NCBI GenBank assembly: GCA_963383645.1
Contig: OY726574.1
Location: forward strand, 61,012,894 to 61,076,893
DNA from: Muscardinus avellanarius
Taxonomy: Eukaryota; Chordata; Mammalia; Rodentia; Gliridae
Length of the DNA: 64,000 nucleotides
Direction of reading: 5' to 3'
Position numbers and translations under genes: made by a program. The notes below the pieces were generated by a model. It saw only the letters and a list, made by a program, of their open reading frames with translations. It searched no databases and was not told the DNA's origin. Each line of letters begins with the position of its first letter. The first letter of the stretch is position 1. Positions 20,320-31,694 of the stretch are shown here, piece by piece.

Positions 20320-20810
20320 TTGGTCAACTATTGGTGCATAACAAATTACCATGAAATTAGCAGCTTTTAACAGTGAGCAACTATTTTCCCATTTAGGGTG
20401 GTCAGGGATCTTGGCATGTCTTAGCAGGAAAGTAAGACATCTGCAAGTTTCCTCCTATAGACGAAGGCCACAATCCCTGGATTTGGGGCCAGGCTGAGCA
20501 TCCACCCCCCAGCTCCCTCGTACGGCCTGGACAGGAGGCTTCCTCTCCGCACACAGACTTCTCCATCGGGTTCCTGACAGTCCGGCTCCCCCAAGTCAAG
20601 TGGCCTGAAGATGGAATTGCAAGAAAGGGACCAAGATGGCAGACAGCAAGCCTGTCCTTTGAAACATGATCTCAGAAATGAGGAACACCCACCACCTTCT
20701 CCTGGCTGCAGACACTAAGCCCAGTGTAATGCAAATCGGCACCATTCAAAGTGTGAATACCAGCATCCCAGGGCCAGCTTACAGGGCTGGCCATCACAGA
20801 GCCCCACACC
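20320..20810 (-). mobile_element. MLT1-like MaLR LTR
   Basis: On the + strand: 'gcataacaaattaccatgaa', '...agcagcttttaac', a GC-rich middle, 'gcctgtcctttgaaacatga', 'tctcagaaatgaggaacacc' and 'gtgaataccagcatcccagg'. This is the order of reversed MLT1 elements and parallels 29848-30650. Heavily mutated. Confidence 0.6.
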
Positions 20811-21011
20811 ACCGCGCATCTGTTCCAGTGACTTTATTGGCATCAAGAAAAGATTCCATGTGGACTTATAAACAGAACTTCCCAGTGGGCTAGGAGCTGA
20901 GCTCAGGCTGAGTGGTAACTAAATGCTCGGGGCTGGGATAAAAGGCAGGTGAGCAGGATTATGTGCCTGGAAAAAATAGAATAGAACAGGACCTGCCGAC
21001 CTTCCCTAAAG

Positions 21012-21228
21012 GGCCAGGCACAGGTGGTGGTGGTGGCACGCACTTGTCATCCCAGCATTTGGGGGCATCTCTGTTTGAGGCCAGCCTCAGCTACTTAGGC
21101 TCTGTGCAACACAGTGAAAGCTTGTTTCAAAATAAAGAATAAAATATAGGGCTGGGGGTATAGCTTGGGGGTAGAATGCCCCTGGGTTACATCCTCAGTA
21201 CTGCAAGAAAAATAAATAAATAAGTATA

Positions 21229-21263
<35 letters not shown>

Positions 21264-21265
21264 AT
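21012..21265 (+). mobile_element. SINE B1-dID type 1 with (AAAT)n tail
   Basis: The B1 half carries a GGT expansion ('ggtggtggtggtggcacgca') and lost part of the middle. ID half 21151-21204. The tail is a 58-bp AAAT microsatellite at 21207-21265. Confidence 0.93.
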
Positions 21266-21443
21266 GGCCAGGCACTAAGTACTTGAGGGTTTTCAGGCAC
21301 TAGGTCTTGTTGCAGTGACGGAACCCTGCCACAGCACTGTGAAAGCAGCCATGCACGATATGTACACACATGATCAGGAACTGACACACATGGAAATTTG
21401 AATTTCAAGTATTTTTCTTATAACACAAAATAGTGTTTGATGG

Positions 21444-21480
<37 letters not shown>
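21444..21480. repeat. (TG)n at a SINE tail
   Basis: About 18 TG units directly before a minus-strand SINE. Confidence 0.95.
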
Positions 21481-21482
<2 letters not shown>

Positions 21483-21685
21483 TGTGGGATACTGGGGATT
21501 GAACCCAGGGGTGCTCTGCCTCTGAGCTATACCCCTAGCCTCATTTTATTTTTTTAATTTTGAAACAGCGTCTTTATAAGTTGATGAAGCACTCCCTAAA
21601 TTGCTGAGGCTGGCCTCAAACCTACAATCCTCCTGTCTCAGACTCCCAAGGACTAGTATGACAAGTATGTGCCACTATACCTGGT
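21483..21685 (-). mobile_element. SINE B1-dID, older copy
   Basis: ID half 21485-21541 ('ctgagctatacccctagcct'), B1 half 21558-21685. Several indels and point changes. Confidence 0.9.
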
Positions 21686-21701
21686 TTGTTGGCTAGTTTA
21701 T

Positions 21702-21900
21702 TTTGCAGGTCTGGGGATGGAACCCAGGGGCATTCAACCTCCGAGCCACACCCCCTGCCATATTTTTATTCTTTATTTTGAACCTGGGTCTCACTGAGTT
21801 GCGGAGGGCCTAAGTAGCTGAGGCTGTCCGCGAACGGCGATCCTCCGGTCTCAGCCTCCCAAATGCTGGGATGACAAGCGTGCGCCACCACGCCTGGCTG
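21702..21900 (-). mobile_element. SINE B1-dID type 1, CpG-rich
   Basis: ID half 21704-21760, B1 half 21775-21900 with 'cgcgaacggcgatcctccgg' retaining CpGs. Likely target duplication 'gttggct(a)gttt' at 21688-21699 and just after 21900. It inserted right beside an older SINE. Confidence 0.93.
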
Positions 21901-21904
21901 GTTG

Positions 21905-22190
21905 GCTGTTTTTTTTTTAAATAAAAAATTGTAAAAATTGTTTTTATCTCACATGCCAAGCAAAAACGACAGGCATGATCAGCGTCTGGATCCCTGAGAC
22001 AGAATGAGTATGGGTGGTCGAGATTACAAAGACCAAATTGAAAACTGGTAACATAGCAAAGCGCTGGCTTTAATGGAGGTTTCAGAAATAATAATATGAT
22101 CAATCTGTCATGTTCCTCATCAAGGAAGCAAACCTAAAAATATTTAAGTTCTCTTAAAAAAAGTTCCTAGTATTTTTTTTTTTAATTTTT
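21905..22190. other. Short unique spacer
   Basis: Nothing recognised apart from short T and A runs. Confidence 0.4.
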
Positions 22191-22196
22191 CATTTT

Positions 22197-22378
22197 TAGT
22201 GGTACTGGGGTTCCTGGAAGCCCTTTTACCTCTGGGCTACACTTCCAGACCCATTTTTATACTTTTAAAATTTGGAAACAGGGTCTCTTAAGCCAGCGCG
22301 GCTGGCTTCGAACCTGCGCGATCCTCTTGCCTCTGTCTCCCAAGCGCGGGGATTACAAGTGTGCGCCACCACACCCAG
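22197..22378 (-). mobile_element. SINE B1-dID type 2
   Basis: 'ggggttcctggaagcccttt', 'ggtctcttaagccagcgcgg', 'cttcgaacctgcgcgatcct' and 'aagcgcggggattacaagtg' mark the type 2 form with the B1 B box intact. Confidence 0.95.
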
Positions 22379-22574
22379 GGTTTTGAAGAGAAGTGCTAAA
22401 GTCCAGACCAAGCATGGAATGACCAAGTTTTAACAAAACAAAAAAAAAAAAAAAAGAGAAAGTATCATCTTTAAAAAAATATATAATTTTTTTAAACAAA
22501 TGCTATGTAAATATTTTATTTGATCATATCTATTTGTTGAAAATTTTCTTCCATCTGTATGTGTCTGTGTATAA

Positions 22575-22738
22575 TTTAGGATTGAACCCAGGGACCATCA
22601 ACCGCTGCAGTACCTCATGGCTCTTTTTATTTTGAAATGGGATCTCGCTAAGATACCACATACAGGCTTTGGACCTGCTGTCCCACCTGTCTCAACCTCC
22701 CAGAAATTGATTACAGGTTTGCGCCAGCATACCTAGCC
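22575..22738 (-). mobile_element. SINE B1-dID, very old copy
   Basis: Only the skeleton survives: 'ggattgaacccagggaccat', 'ttttgaaatgggatctcgct', 'tgtctcaacctcccagaaat'. Several deletions. Confidence 0.8.
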
Positions 22739-22849
22739 TTTTCTCATGTCTTTTGATAAAATTATTAAAATATTTTGAAAGAAAAATCTACTTGATTGAA
22801 ACCAAAGCAAAGTAAGCCCCAATCATTTGAGATTAAGAAATAACCTTGA

Positions 22850-23038
22850 GCAGGGCGTGGTGGCGCATGCCTGTAATCTCAGTACTTTGGAGGCTGAGAT
22901 AGGAGGAGCGCAGGTTTGCAGCCAACCTGGGCAACTTAGTAAGACTATTTCAAAATAAAAAATTTAAAGGACTGGGGTGTAACTCAGGGGTGAAATGCCT
23001 CTGGGTTTAGTCCCCTGTACCAAAAAATTAAAAAAAAA
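22850..23038 (+). mobile_element. SINE B1-dID, old copy
   Basis: The B1 half is Alu/B1-like ('cagggcgtggtggcgcatgc', 'cagccaacctgggcaactta') and lacks the second half-repeat common in younger copies. ID half 22965-23022 has a mutated B box ('gggtttagtcccctgtacca'). Confidence 0.88.
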
Positions 23039-23039
23039 T

Positions 23040-23510
23040 CTTGTTAACCTTGAAAAGACTGACCTTTTGAGGACAATGTAGCCCTAACAGTAGAGATTTG
23101 AGTGCATGCATCAACCTTAGTAAAACTGCAAGGGCCAGCAGACGGGATGAGGAAGGAATGTCTTCAGGAGCATTAGGCTGGCTTGGGGACAACGATGTTC
23201 TCTTGAATTTTATCTCATCCTCTTAAAAAATGAGAAAAATAGAAAAAAAATTATTAGGCATATTATTGCACTTTCCAAACTGGAAATAATTTGAGGCAAT
23301 CTGTTTTCTTTAATGATTACTTGGACTTCATTTCAAGGGCGTGTTGAATACAGGTTCCTTTAATAATGTAACAGTGCATCTGGTTGTTCCCCAACCACCA
23401 ATGGCTTCGAGACACGAAGGCCCCAAGCTATCCTCTGGTACCTCTGCTGAAATGCTCCTAACTGGCCAAATCACCCCAAAACTATGCCGCCCCCTTTCCT
23501 AAGCTCTTCA
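23040..23510. other. Unique sequence, nothing recognised
   Basis: No repeat, splice-bounded frame or RNA gene is recognised. Confidence 0.4.
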
Positions 23511-23515
23511 TTCTT

Positions 23516-23743
23516 TTTTTTTATTTTTAATTTTTTTGTACTGGGGATGGAACCTATGGGCCATTCTACTTCTGAGCTACACCCCCAGCCCTGTCTTTTA
23601 TTCTTTCATTTTGAAACAGGGTCTCACTGAGTTGCAGATGACCTCACTAAGTTACTAAGGCTGGCTAAGAACCTACTATCCAATCCTCCTGTCTCAGCCT
23701 CCCAAGTACTGGAATTACAAGCAGGCGCCACCATGCCCAGCTA
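23516..23743 (-). mobile_element. SINE B1-dID type 1
   Basis: T-rich tail 23516-23537, ID half 23540-23595, B1 half 23612-23742 ending 'caggcgccaccatgcccagc'. Contains a small duplication 'ctatccaatcc'. Confidence 0.93.
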
Positions 23744-23744
23744 A

Positions 23745-24210
23745 GATATGATTTCTTAAGAGCTTACAAGTTTGAACAAGGAGATGAAATATAAATGCAT
23801 GAACATAATAAGACAAAACAGCCAGTGATTAAGTGCTGGGCTGGATGTCAAGGACAGTGGCTGTTGAAGTGTTCAGAGAGAGGAGAGACCAGAGCACTCC
23901 TGGCCGGGTTGATATGGGGCGAGACCTGCCCAGGCTCCTCAGGAGGCGCCAGAGGAGGCTGAGTGCTGTGTGGCAGAGGGATGCTGGCCTTAGCTGAGGG
24001 AGCAGAGCGCTGGACCAGCTGAGCTGGAGCCCTCTTCTCCTCTCCTCTTTTTCTCCTCTCCTCTCCTCTGGGTTGAGAGATTCCATCCAGTGCAGACATG
24101 AGCCCATCTCAGCAGGGCTCAGAGGCTCCTCGGTGCAGAGAACCACAGAGCATGTTTGTTCTGACATGGACACTAATAAAACCCTTTGCCGCTGCCTTGA
24201 CCTTCCTTAG
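23745..24210. other. Unique sequence, nothing recognised
   Basis: Two staggered minus-strand frames at 23829-24173 share a CTCCT-rich region and have no domain. They are judged non-coding. Confidence 0.4.
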
Positions 24211-24217
24211 GTTATTT

Positions 24218-24390
24218 GTTTTTGTGGTACTGGGGACTGACCCCAGGATCATCCCATCCTATTTTAATTTTGATTTTGGAACAAGTTGCTGAAGGTCTAG
24301 CTAAATGGCCAAGGCTGGCCTTGAGCCTGCATCCTGCTGTCTCAGCCTCCCAAGAACTGGGATTACAGGCGTGCGCCACCACGCCCAACT
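24218..24390 (-). mobile_element. SINE B1-dID, ID half truncated
   Basis: The ID half is reduced to 'gtggtactggggactgaccc' and 'caggatcatcccatc'; the B1 half 24280-24390 is well preserved ('gattacaggcgtgcgccacc'). 'gaccttc' occurs on both sides (24199 and 24391), a possible short target duplication. Confidence 0.88.
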
Positions 24391-24414
24391 GACCTTCATA
24401 GTTTTTATGAGCTT

Positions 24415-24486
24415 TACTTTCGGCACCAGGGATTGAACCCAAGCCTTGCGCATGGTCGGCAAGCATTCTACCACTGTCTTACATCC
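24415..24486 (-). mobile_element. ID-type SINE monomer
   Basis: 'caccagggattgaacccaag', 'ccttgcgcatggtcggcaag' and 'cattctaccactgtcttaca' match a free-standing ID monomer in reverse, including the GC-rich middle absent from the composite SINE. Confidence 0.75.
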
Positions 24487-24505
24487 TCCATTAAAGCCTT
24501 TAAAT

Positions 24506-24618
24506 ATAAGGAGGTGGGAATAGGGTGGGAATTGGGGAAGGGCTAATTGGGTGATGTGTGCATGTATGCCTCTAGCATCTTGTACTTTATTAAGATGTAT
24601 GACTACAATGCACCAATA

Positions 24619-24627
<9 letters not shown>
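24506..24627 (+). mobile_element. 5'-truncated L1 3' end
   Basis: 'gtgggaattggggaagggct', 'ttgggtgatgtgtgcatgta', 'ttattaagatgtatgactac' and 'aatgcaccaataaaaatta' match the 3' end at 8980-9085. The tail became (TA)n at 24626-24650. Confidence 0.85.
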
Positions 24628-24650
<23 letters not shown>

Positions 24651-24654
24651 GCAG

Positions 24655-26180
24655 CACCTTATAGTGTATCTTCCCATTAACTACTAAATGAACCTAATGT
24701 TGGTTTTACATATATATGGGTGGTAAGAAAAACAAATAAAGACTGTCATTAAACCAGGGCTGTGGGGGACAAGGCTTGAGCCAGTTCTTTGAACAGTTGT
24801 CTTTTCATTACTCCAAGCAGTGTATGGCTAAAAGAATTTCTTTTAGCTGCATTACCTCTTTAGTTCAGATCAACCTGTGCTCCTAAATGGATGGAGAATG
24901 GTTTGGACGGGAAAGCCTGTGCTCCTCTCACTCCTCCCTTCCAGCAGCCGAGCAGGACCTCTCAGAGGCAGGAGATGGAGAGCTGGGTGGGGGAGGAGGA
25001 CCGCGCTCCTAGCGCCCAGTGATCGCGGTCAGTTGTCAGAGGGCTTGTTGTAGTTGCAGCCACTAACATAATGCCCTGGGAAAGATCTTCTGATTCTTCA
25101 TCGAGTTCATTTTGATCAGGGACACACTGCGCCATAAACCACTGTGCCATTCTCAACGTGGAGCACAATTCATTTGAAAGAAATGTCCCCTCTGACAGGA
25201 GGACCACGAGAAGGGGCACGGGCTTGCTTGAGCTACGAGCAGTGCCTCAGAGAGCCGATAAAGCTGGGTCCCTGTAACATTTGAGCTGGGCCGACGTGTT
25301 AGGAGCGCACCCGTATGTCACCGTTTTATAGAACGCACTCCATTTTCTCACTCAAGTGCCAGAGTCGGTGAACCCAGCCTTCTCTGTCTTGCCTCGCTCT
25401 GCCACATTCTGACCTCTGGGAACTTGGGTCTGTTCATACTTCGGGACATTTGTCAAAATGATAGCCCTGAACTGATTTAGATAAGAACGGACACACATAA
25501 ACTGAAAGGATTTTTCACGTGTGATGTTTTTATTTGTAGTCATAACTAAACGAACAGAAGAAGCCGTCATCCTAAAGAAAGGGGCTATTTCAAAACTAGC
25601 TTGAAAAATATAGAAAGTAAGCACCTAACTGCATACCAACGAGACTGACACAAGCACATCCCCTGTCTCTTAGGAGATGCCCATTCTGAATGGAAATCAT
25701 GTAAATGAAGCGGGAACTTCAGCCTAAAAGCAATAAACCAATGCATGAATATGCAGGGCCTTATTTACATCAAATCCAGGTCCAAAGTGATCTAAAGATC
25801 GGGGTTATGAATAACAGCCAATCTGGGGTAGCCAGGAAGACTTTTCAACTTTTCACAATCAATGCAGATCTTTCCGAAGCCATATATCTAAAACCAACAA
25901 GTTATCATTTGAAGTAACTGTGAAAAGTTTGCTTCTGAACGAGCAGACTGGAGCTGTAGGGGGTGGGGGTCCTGGGGACTTCCCAACCTGCCCCGCAGCC
26001 CCAGATGGCAGGACCCCTCTATTAATGCAGACTCATGGAGCACAGGTTCCTCCCGCTGGGCTCAGCTGGGCAGTCCACTGAGTGGTCACACTCTGCTGGG
26101 CTGGGGATGGGAAGGGAGGATTTCGATAAAGTGGTATGAGAGGTGATCCCTAGACACCAAGGCCAGGAAGGGAAACTGAA
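24655..26180. other. 1.5 kb of apparently unique sequence
   Basis: No recognised repeat. Frames of 70-90 codons at 24962-25219 (-), 25352-25624 (-) and 25705-25917 (+) have no domain, no flanking splice pattern I trust and opposite-strand competitors. A conserved non-coding role cannot be judged without alignments. Confidence 0.35.
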
Positions 26181-26187
26181 AAGGATT

Positions 26188-26545
26188 GTTTTGGTCCACT
26201 CTTCCATCACCGTGACCAAAATACCTGGAACAAACCACATGCAGGAGGAAAAGCTGATTTGGGCTCACAGTTTCAGAGGTTCAGTCGATCGTTGGCCAAC
26301 TCCAAGGCAGGTATCATGGAATGTGGTAAAGGAGAGCAGCCAGAAGGTAGAGAGTCCCACCTCCTCTGCCGGCCTCACCTTGCCTGCCTCGTTTCCACCC
26401 AGTAAATCCCTTCCATTTATTAATCCATCAGGGATTTGCTCACCGATTTAATTATTTGAGCTCTGACTCGGTTATTGAATATTTTCAGTATTGTGCATTC
26501 TCAACATAGGAGCCTTTGGGGGAACATCGCAAACCAAACCATCAG
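26188..26545 (-). mobile_element. MaLR-like LTR
   Basis: On the + strand: 'catcaccgtgaccaaaatac', 'gatttgggctcacagtttca', 'gaggttcagtcgatcgttgg', later 'ttaatccatcagggatttgc' and 'ggagcctttgggggaacatc' with 'gcaaaccaaaccat'. The order is that of a reversed MaLR LTR. The central part is shortened. Confidence 0.75.
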
Positions 26546-26549
26546 AGGG

Positions 26550-27725
26550 CCACAGGAATAAAAGCCCATCTAGTGTGTGCTGCTGTGTTGGTTGCCTTTT
26601 TAGGTGTCTGAGGTTCAGTCCCACTGAGTACCACCTCGTGACTCATGCCTAACGGCACCCCGAATGATCCCACCAAAAGACGAGAGCTTGAGCATTCTCC
26701 CTCAGCGCCCATCACCTACTGCTCTGGTTTCTCCTGAGGGCATTCAGTCCTGTGAGCTTCGAGCCACGTGTCCCCAACAGAGTAAGCTACTGCCACTTCA
26801 GAGAAAGTCCAAAAGAAGAGAAACAGAGACGCAGAGGCCAGACCATGCCGCACACTCAGGAACCAGCCACCGCACCTGCAGCTGACATCAGACACCAGGC
26901 TGGGGCGGGTGCAGGGTCTGCCAGCCAGTCTTTTCTAGCTCCAGATACAGTCCCCCTGTTAAACTGTACATCTTCATGATAATCAAATTAATTTCTCCTG
27001 ACTACACAGGGACTCCTCGCCTACTACCCTCTCATCAAAGAGCCCAAACGGACCAGGTTGTAGGCTTGTGCTAGATTCCAGGGAGGTCTTATAGTGCCAG
27101 AGCAATCATCCAGCTACGGGATCTAAATTTCTCAGCACCTTGGAGCTTGGGTGGATGAGTCACTGGGAGCCATGGTAAAGGGCTGGTCCTGCCTCTCTAT
27201 CCTGAACTCTTGACATCTAGCCATTACAGACAAAGCATTCCATATCAACCAGCATTCAGTATTTAGATGCTCGCCAAGAAGGACAACATCCCCACGCTCA
27301 TCCTCTTTGGAAACATCAATAAGTCATTTTAACCTTCACCCTGCTTCCTGGAAGTGAGATGTTTGGGAGGGCCGGCTGTGTCTTGTAGTCATGCAAGTAC
27401 TATATTCCCCTTGCCCAAAACTGGGTCCTTTGATGCAGGTGATGCTATTCAGGAGTCGGTGCCTATATCCAAGTCCCTCTGCCAGCATTCGGACACTGTT
27501 TGCAGATGTGGTGCAGGTGCGGAACAAAAACCACATCTGGAAGAGGTAGCAGTTCCATCAAGGACAAATCGCTCCTCTTCCCGTGGCTGAATGTATCCAG
27601 TTTAATTGACCTATCTCAAGGGGCTCCCAGCTCAAAGGTCTCCTCACCAGAGCCCGATGGACTTCCTAAACCTGACTTTCCTCAGTCGTCTCCATCATAA
27701 TTCATGGCAACTTTGGTTCAAGTCA
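26550..27725. other. Unique sequence, nothing recognised
   Basis: Short overlapping plus-strand frames (26664-26979 and 27354-27700) carry no recognisable domain. The right end may contain a degraded extension of the L2 that follows. Confidence 0.35.
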
Positions 27726-27734
27726 AAATCCTGG

Positions 27735-28100
27735 AATAACCCTGGACTCTTCTTTTTTCCTTGCCTTCTACATCTGACCTGCTAGCAAATCAAACTGGCT
27801 CTGCCTTCAAAATGTACCGGGAACATTGCCTTTCTTTCCTGTGGCCACTGCCCTGAACTATCACCTCTCACCTGGATGGCTGGAACAGTTTCTTAGTTGA
27901 TCCCCTGTCTCTGCCCCTGGGCATCTGAAGTCTATTTTCAATGCTTGCACAGTGATCCTGTTAAAACACAGATCACAACACCTCCTTTCTCAGTTCAAAG
28001 CCTTCCAATGGCTCTCTGTCTTGGAGAGAAAGTCAAAGTCTTGGCAAGGGCCTGTATGTTCCTCTATGATCGAAATCCTTAGGTCAGTAAACCCCAGGAT
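27735..28100 (+). mobile_element. L2 LINE 3' fragment
   Basis: 'acctggatggctggaacagt', 'tctattttcaatgcttgcac', 'acagtgatcctgttaaaaca', 'ttccaatggctctctgtctt', 'gagaaagtcaaagtcttggc' and 'gcctgtatgttcctctatga' follow the L2 3' order. No open frame remains. Confidence 0.75.
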
Positions 28101-28245
28101 GGCTCATTGTCCTCCCTCCAGATCTTCCGGCCTCTGTGCCATCCCCTCCCTTCAGGGCAGGTCGGTAGGATCTGTCGCTGGCTGATGACCAGTAGAAGAG
28201 GGCAAAGCAGGGTGTCACCACGTGTTGATGTGATGTCCCCTTTTG

Positions 28246-28372
28246 CTAACTGCTATGGTTTGATGTACTTTGTCCCTCAGAGGTTCATGTGCTGGAAGCT
28301 TAGCCCCACTGTGTGGGTTTGGAGGTGGGAGAAATTTTCAGAGGGCAGAGGGGAGAGCAAGAAATGGAACTC
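28246..28372 (+). mobile_element. MaLR-like LTR 5' fragment
   Basis: 'tgctatggtttgatgtactt', 'tgtccctcagaggttcatgt', 'gctggaagcttagccccact' form the LTR 5' end. The element is cut by, or ends at, the SINE at 28375; no 3' part is found beyond the GA tract. Confidence 0.65.
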
Positions 28373-28374
28373 AA

Positions 28375-28679
<305 letters not shown>

Positions 28680-29840
28680 ACTCAGAAGGTTTTCCTCTTC
28701 CTTTCTCTTCACTCTGCAAAGAGGATCTGTGCCTCCAACGCTCCACAGTCTCCTCTTGTCTTGCTTCCCAGGAAGATGTACAATTTTGTTATCCCCTCAG
28801 AGAAACTCAACCCTAATTCCCTGTAGGTGCTGCCAAGGCCGGAATACACCCCGACTGATGACAGCACGTTAGCACATTTCCTTTTTGAATGAGTAGATGG
28901 GTCCCCTCCTTTCTCTTTCCATCCAGGAGCCAAGCGCCTGCCGGATTTGCATACTGTTAAATATTTCTCAGCTTTGCTTTCTCTAGCTAAGGCGCTTTTC
29001 TTTACAAACCCTCTCAGACCAAATGGCCATCCCTCACAGGAAAAATAAAAACAACACTCCGAACAGGAGATTTAATAGCAATTGTGAGCAGAGCGGATCT
29101 GGTTTCATCCTAGAATCCCTGACATTCCACAGGGAAGAAACCTAATTTAAGGGTAGAGAGTGGATAGCTGAAAGTTCTGAGAAAAAAAATGACATCTAAA
29201 AATACTATTTGTAAATGTACCCAGAGGCCACTGCAGGCCGGCACTCCGGGGAGCAGGGCCCCAGGCAACTGCCTGTGCCTCCGGCAGCTCCTGTTGACTG
29301 GCCCAAAATAGCCACAGTATCCTTTCACCGAGGACTTTTCCCATCACACCCCCCAGCTACAAATGTAACGCCCTCCCTAAGGATCAGACTGACGCTTGGC
29401 AGAGGATGTCTTCATGGCTTCGGTGGGCAAGTCTGCTTTGGCTGTAATCCGTTCACTCTCCTCTAAACCAAGCGTTTCTGCTATCATGCCTCTGTCTCTT
29501 CTTCCTCTCTAGCTACCAGCCCTCTTCTGTCTGGTTATCATATTTGTTCCTTCATTTCCTCATTCTCTACCTTCCTGCCTCCACGTCTTCCTCTGAGCAC
29601 TGGAAGGCTTCCTGTGTAGGGAAAGGGCATAACGTAATCAGCACTGCAGAGAAAACAGTTGTTTTCTCAGTATGTTGTGGGGCCAAGAGCAGTTAATCTT
29701 AGCTAAAGCAAAGAATATGTCGACACTGGAAGTCAGACTGTCTGCCTTTAGGGGTAGGGCAGTGGCCAGCCATTGAGTCTATGCTGACAAGATGATTAGG
29801 TGCATGCTACAGAAAAATTAATCTTTCTATTACAGAAGTC
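28680..29840. other. Unique sequence, nothing recognised
   Basis: No repeat recognised across 1.1 kb. Opposing short frames at 29110-29466 cancel each other as evidence for coding. Confidence 0.4.
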
Positions 29841-29847
29841 TAGTAGT

Positions 29848-30650
29848 AGCTATTTATGGCTGTGTAACAATTATCCCAAGAAGACTCAAAATAACAAAAA
29901 GTTTTACTGCCTTACAGTGTCTACAGGTCAGGAATCCTGCACAGTGTAGCTGGTTGTGTCTTTTCAATGCCAGGATCAAAGTGTCATCTAAGATAAAAAT
30001 TCTCTTGTGGTTGCCGGGCGTGGTGGCGCACGCTTGTAATCCCCGCGCTTGGGAGGTGGAGACAGGAGGACCGCGCAGGTTGGAAGCCAGGCTCGCTGGC
30101 TTAGGAGACCCTGTTTCCAAATTTTAAAAAATATATAAAAATAGGTCTGGGCGTGTAGCCCAGAGGTAGAAGGGCTTCCAGGAACCCCAGTACCACCAAA
30201 AAAAGAGGAGAAAAAATTCTCTGGTGGTTTCACGGGGGAGATTCCAGTTCCCGCCTGACTCAGGTGGCTTTTGGCAGGACTCAGTTCTGCAGGGACCTTC
30301 GTTCCTCACTGGCTATTGTCTGGAGACCTAACCTTAGACCCTGAATACCCACAGGCTTTCCTAGAGGGACACCACTCTCCATGGGCGCCTACAATGACTG
30401 TTCATAACATGGCTACTGGATCCACCATGGGAGAAAGTGAGAGGCTGTGCAAAGGCAAACAAAGAATCCAGAGGCTTTTTGTGACCTATTCCCCAAAGAC
30501 AGACTGTTGATTTTGTGTATTCTGTTAGAAGCAACTCACTAGATCCAGCCCATAGTCAAGGAGAGAGGATTACAAAAAGACATGAAGATCAGGAAGTAGA
30601 AATCATTGAAAGCTGTGAAACTTTAGAGAATCCAGAGAGAATTATATCTA
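29848..30650 (-). mobile_element. MLT1-like MaLR LTR, host of a type 2 SINE
   Basis: On the + strand: 'ggctgtgtaacaattatccc', 'gtctacaggtcaggaatcct', later 'ttttggcaggactcagttct', 'cctcactggctattgtctgg', 'tcataacatggctactggat', and the far end 'tagaagcaactcactagatc' with 'gtcaaggagagaggattaca'. These follow the reversed MLT1 order. It is interrupted at 30013-30211. Confidence 0.7.
30013..30211 (+). mobile_element. SINE B1-dID type 2 with target-site duplication
   Basis: 'gccgggcgtggtggcgcacg', 'cgcgcaggttggaagccagg' and ID half 'gtgtagcccagaggtagaag' with 'ggcttccaggaaccccagta'. An 18-bp duplication (29995-30012 and 30212-30229) has one mismatch. Confidence 0.97.
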
Positions 30651-30826
30651 AGAACCACAGAAGAAAGAACTTCCAAGAAATAGAAAGGAGTCATGACTTG
30701 ATTCAGGGGGGAAGGCTCACACCATGGAGCATCGGGGCTATCTCAGTAAGATAGCCGTAGAACCTGTTATGGGATCTAGGCTTTGATGTGGTAATGTTGG
30801 GGAGTCAGAGAAAGCAGGGACTCATT

Positions 30827-31004
30827 ATTATTATTTTGGTGGTACTGGGGTTCCTGGAAACCTTCTACCTCTGAACTACACTCCCAACACCTTTTTTTAT
30901 ATTTTTTAATTTGGAAACAGGGTCTCTTAAGCCAGCGAGCCTGGCTTCGAACCTGCGGGATCCTCCCAAGCATGGGGATTACAAACGTGCGCCACCACGC
31001 TGGC
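30827..31004 (-). mobile_element. SINE B1-dID type 2, shortened
   Basis: ID half with 'ggggttcctggaaacc', B1 half with 'ggcttcgaacctgcgggatc' but missing the 'ctgtctctgcc' segment. Exact 13-bp target duplication 'gcagggactcatt' at 30814-30826 and 31005-31017. Confidence 0.96.
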
Positions 31005-31374
31005 GCAGGGACTCATTCTGATTGGGTGTTGTCAGAGGAGTCTGTTGATAACTGTTCCAAATAGGGAGGGAGAGGCAGAAGGAGGATAAAGTTGTGTTTG
31101 GTAAAGAAGTGGCAGCTGCTCGCTATGGCTGCGAGAGGGGGGTCTTTGGCATTTTGTGGACAGCACGATGACCTTGTTTTTGTCTGCTTCTTGACAAAAT
31201 GATGGTGTAGCCTTGGCTTGACTCAGTTTACCACAGTTTCTGGGTGATCTTGGCAGAAGCTGGCATCTTATAAGATTATGTATATCCAGTGGGAGAATAT
31301 CACACGCTAGCAGTGAACGCCAGCCCAGTTTTGCTATCCCTGGTGCCTATTACCATCTCTGTAGAGGCCACGAA

Positions 31375-31497
31375 GGCTGCACAGGAGACAGTGTTGCTTG
31401 ACAATCAGACTCCGAAGCCACACGCCTTGGATTCAAATTCTGACATCACCACTGGCTTAGTCTCTCTTTAGTTTGCTTTTTCCATATTAAAATGTAG
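31375..31497 (+). mobile_element. MIR SINE fragment
   Basis: 'cacgccttggattcaaattc', 'tgacatcaccactggcttag' and 'tttgctttttccatattaaa' correspond to the MIR core ('gacttgggttcaaatcccagc... ctcagtttcctcatctgtaaa'). Confidence 0.65.
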
Positions 31498-31502
31498 GTT
31501 CT

Positions 31503-31690
31503 TCTGGCCATGGAGGCACATACCTGTAATCCCAGGATTTGGGAAGCTAAGATAAGAGAGTCACAGGTTCAAGGCCAGCATCATCAAATTAGAGAGACCT
31601 TGCTGGAAAATAAAATAAAATAATTAAATTTAATAAGGTCTGAAGTTGTATCTCAATACCCCTGGGTTCAAACCCTAGTACTGTACAATA
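31503..31690 (+). mobile_element. SINE B1-dID, old copy
   Basis: B1 half 31503-31610 keeps the second B1-like B box ('acaggttcaaggccagca'). ID half 31643-31685 has lost the A-box side. (AAAT)-like linker in the middle. Confidence 0.88.
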
Positions 31691-31694
31691 CATT

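Noticed and set aside
23829..24173. 114-codon minus-strand open frame
   Set aside because: CT-rich composition keeps two frames open at once; nothing recognisable.
24415..24486. tRNA-gene-like A and B boxes in ID elements
   Set aside because: ID halves derive from a tRNA but lack the cloverleaf and belong to SINEs, so no tRNA gene is called.
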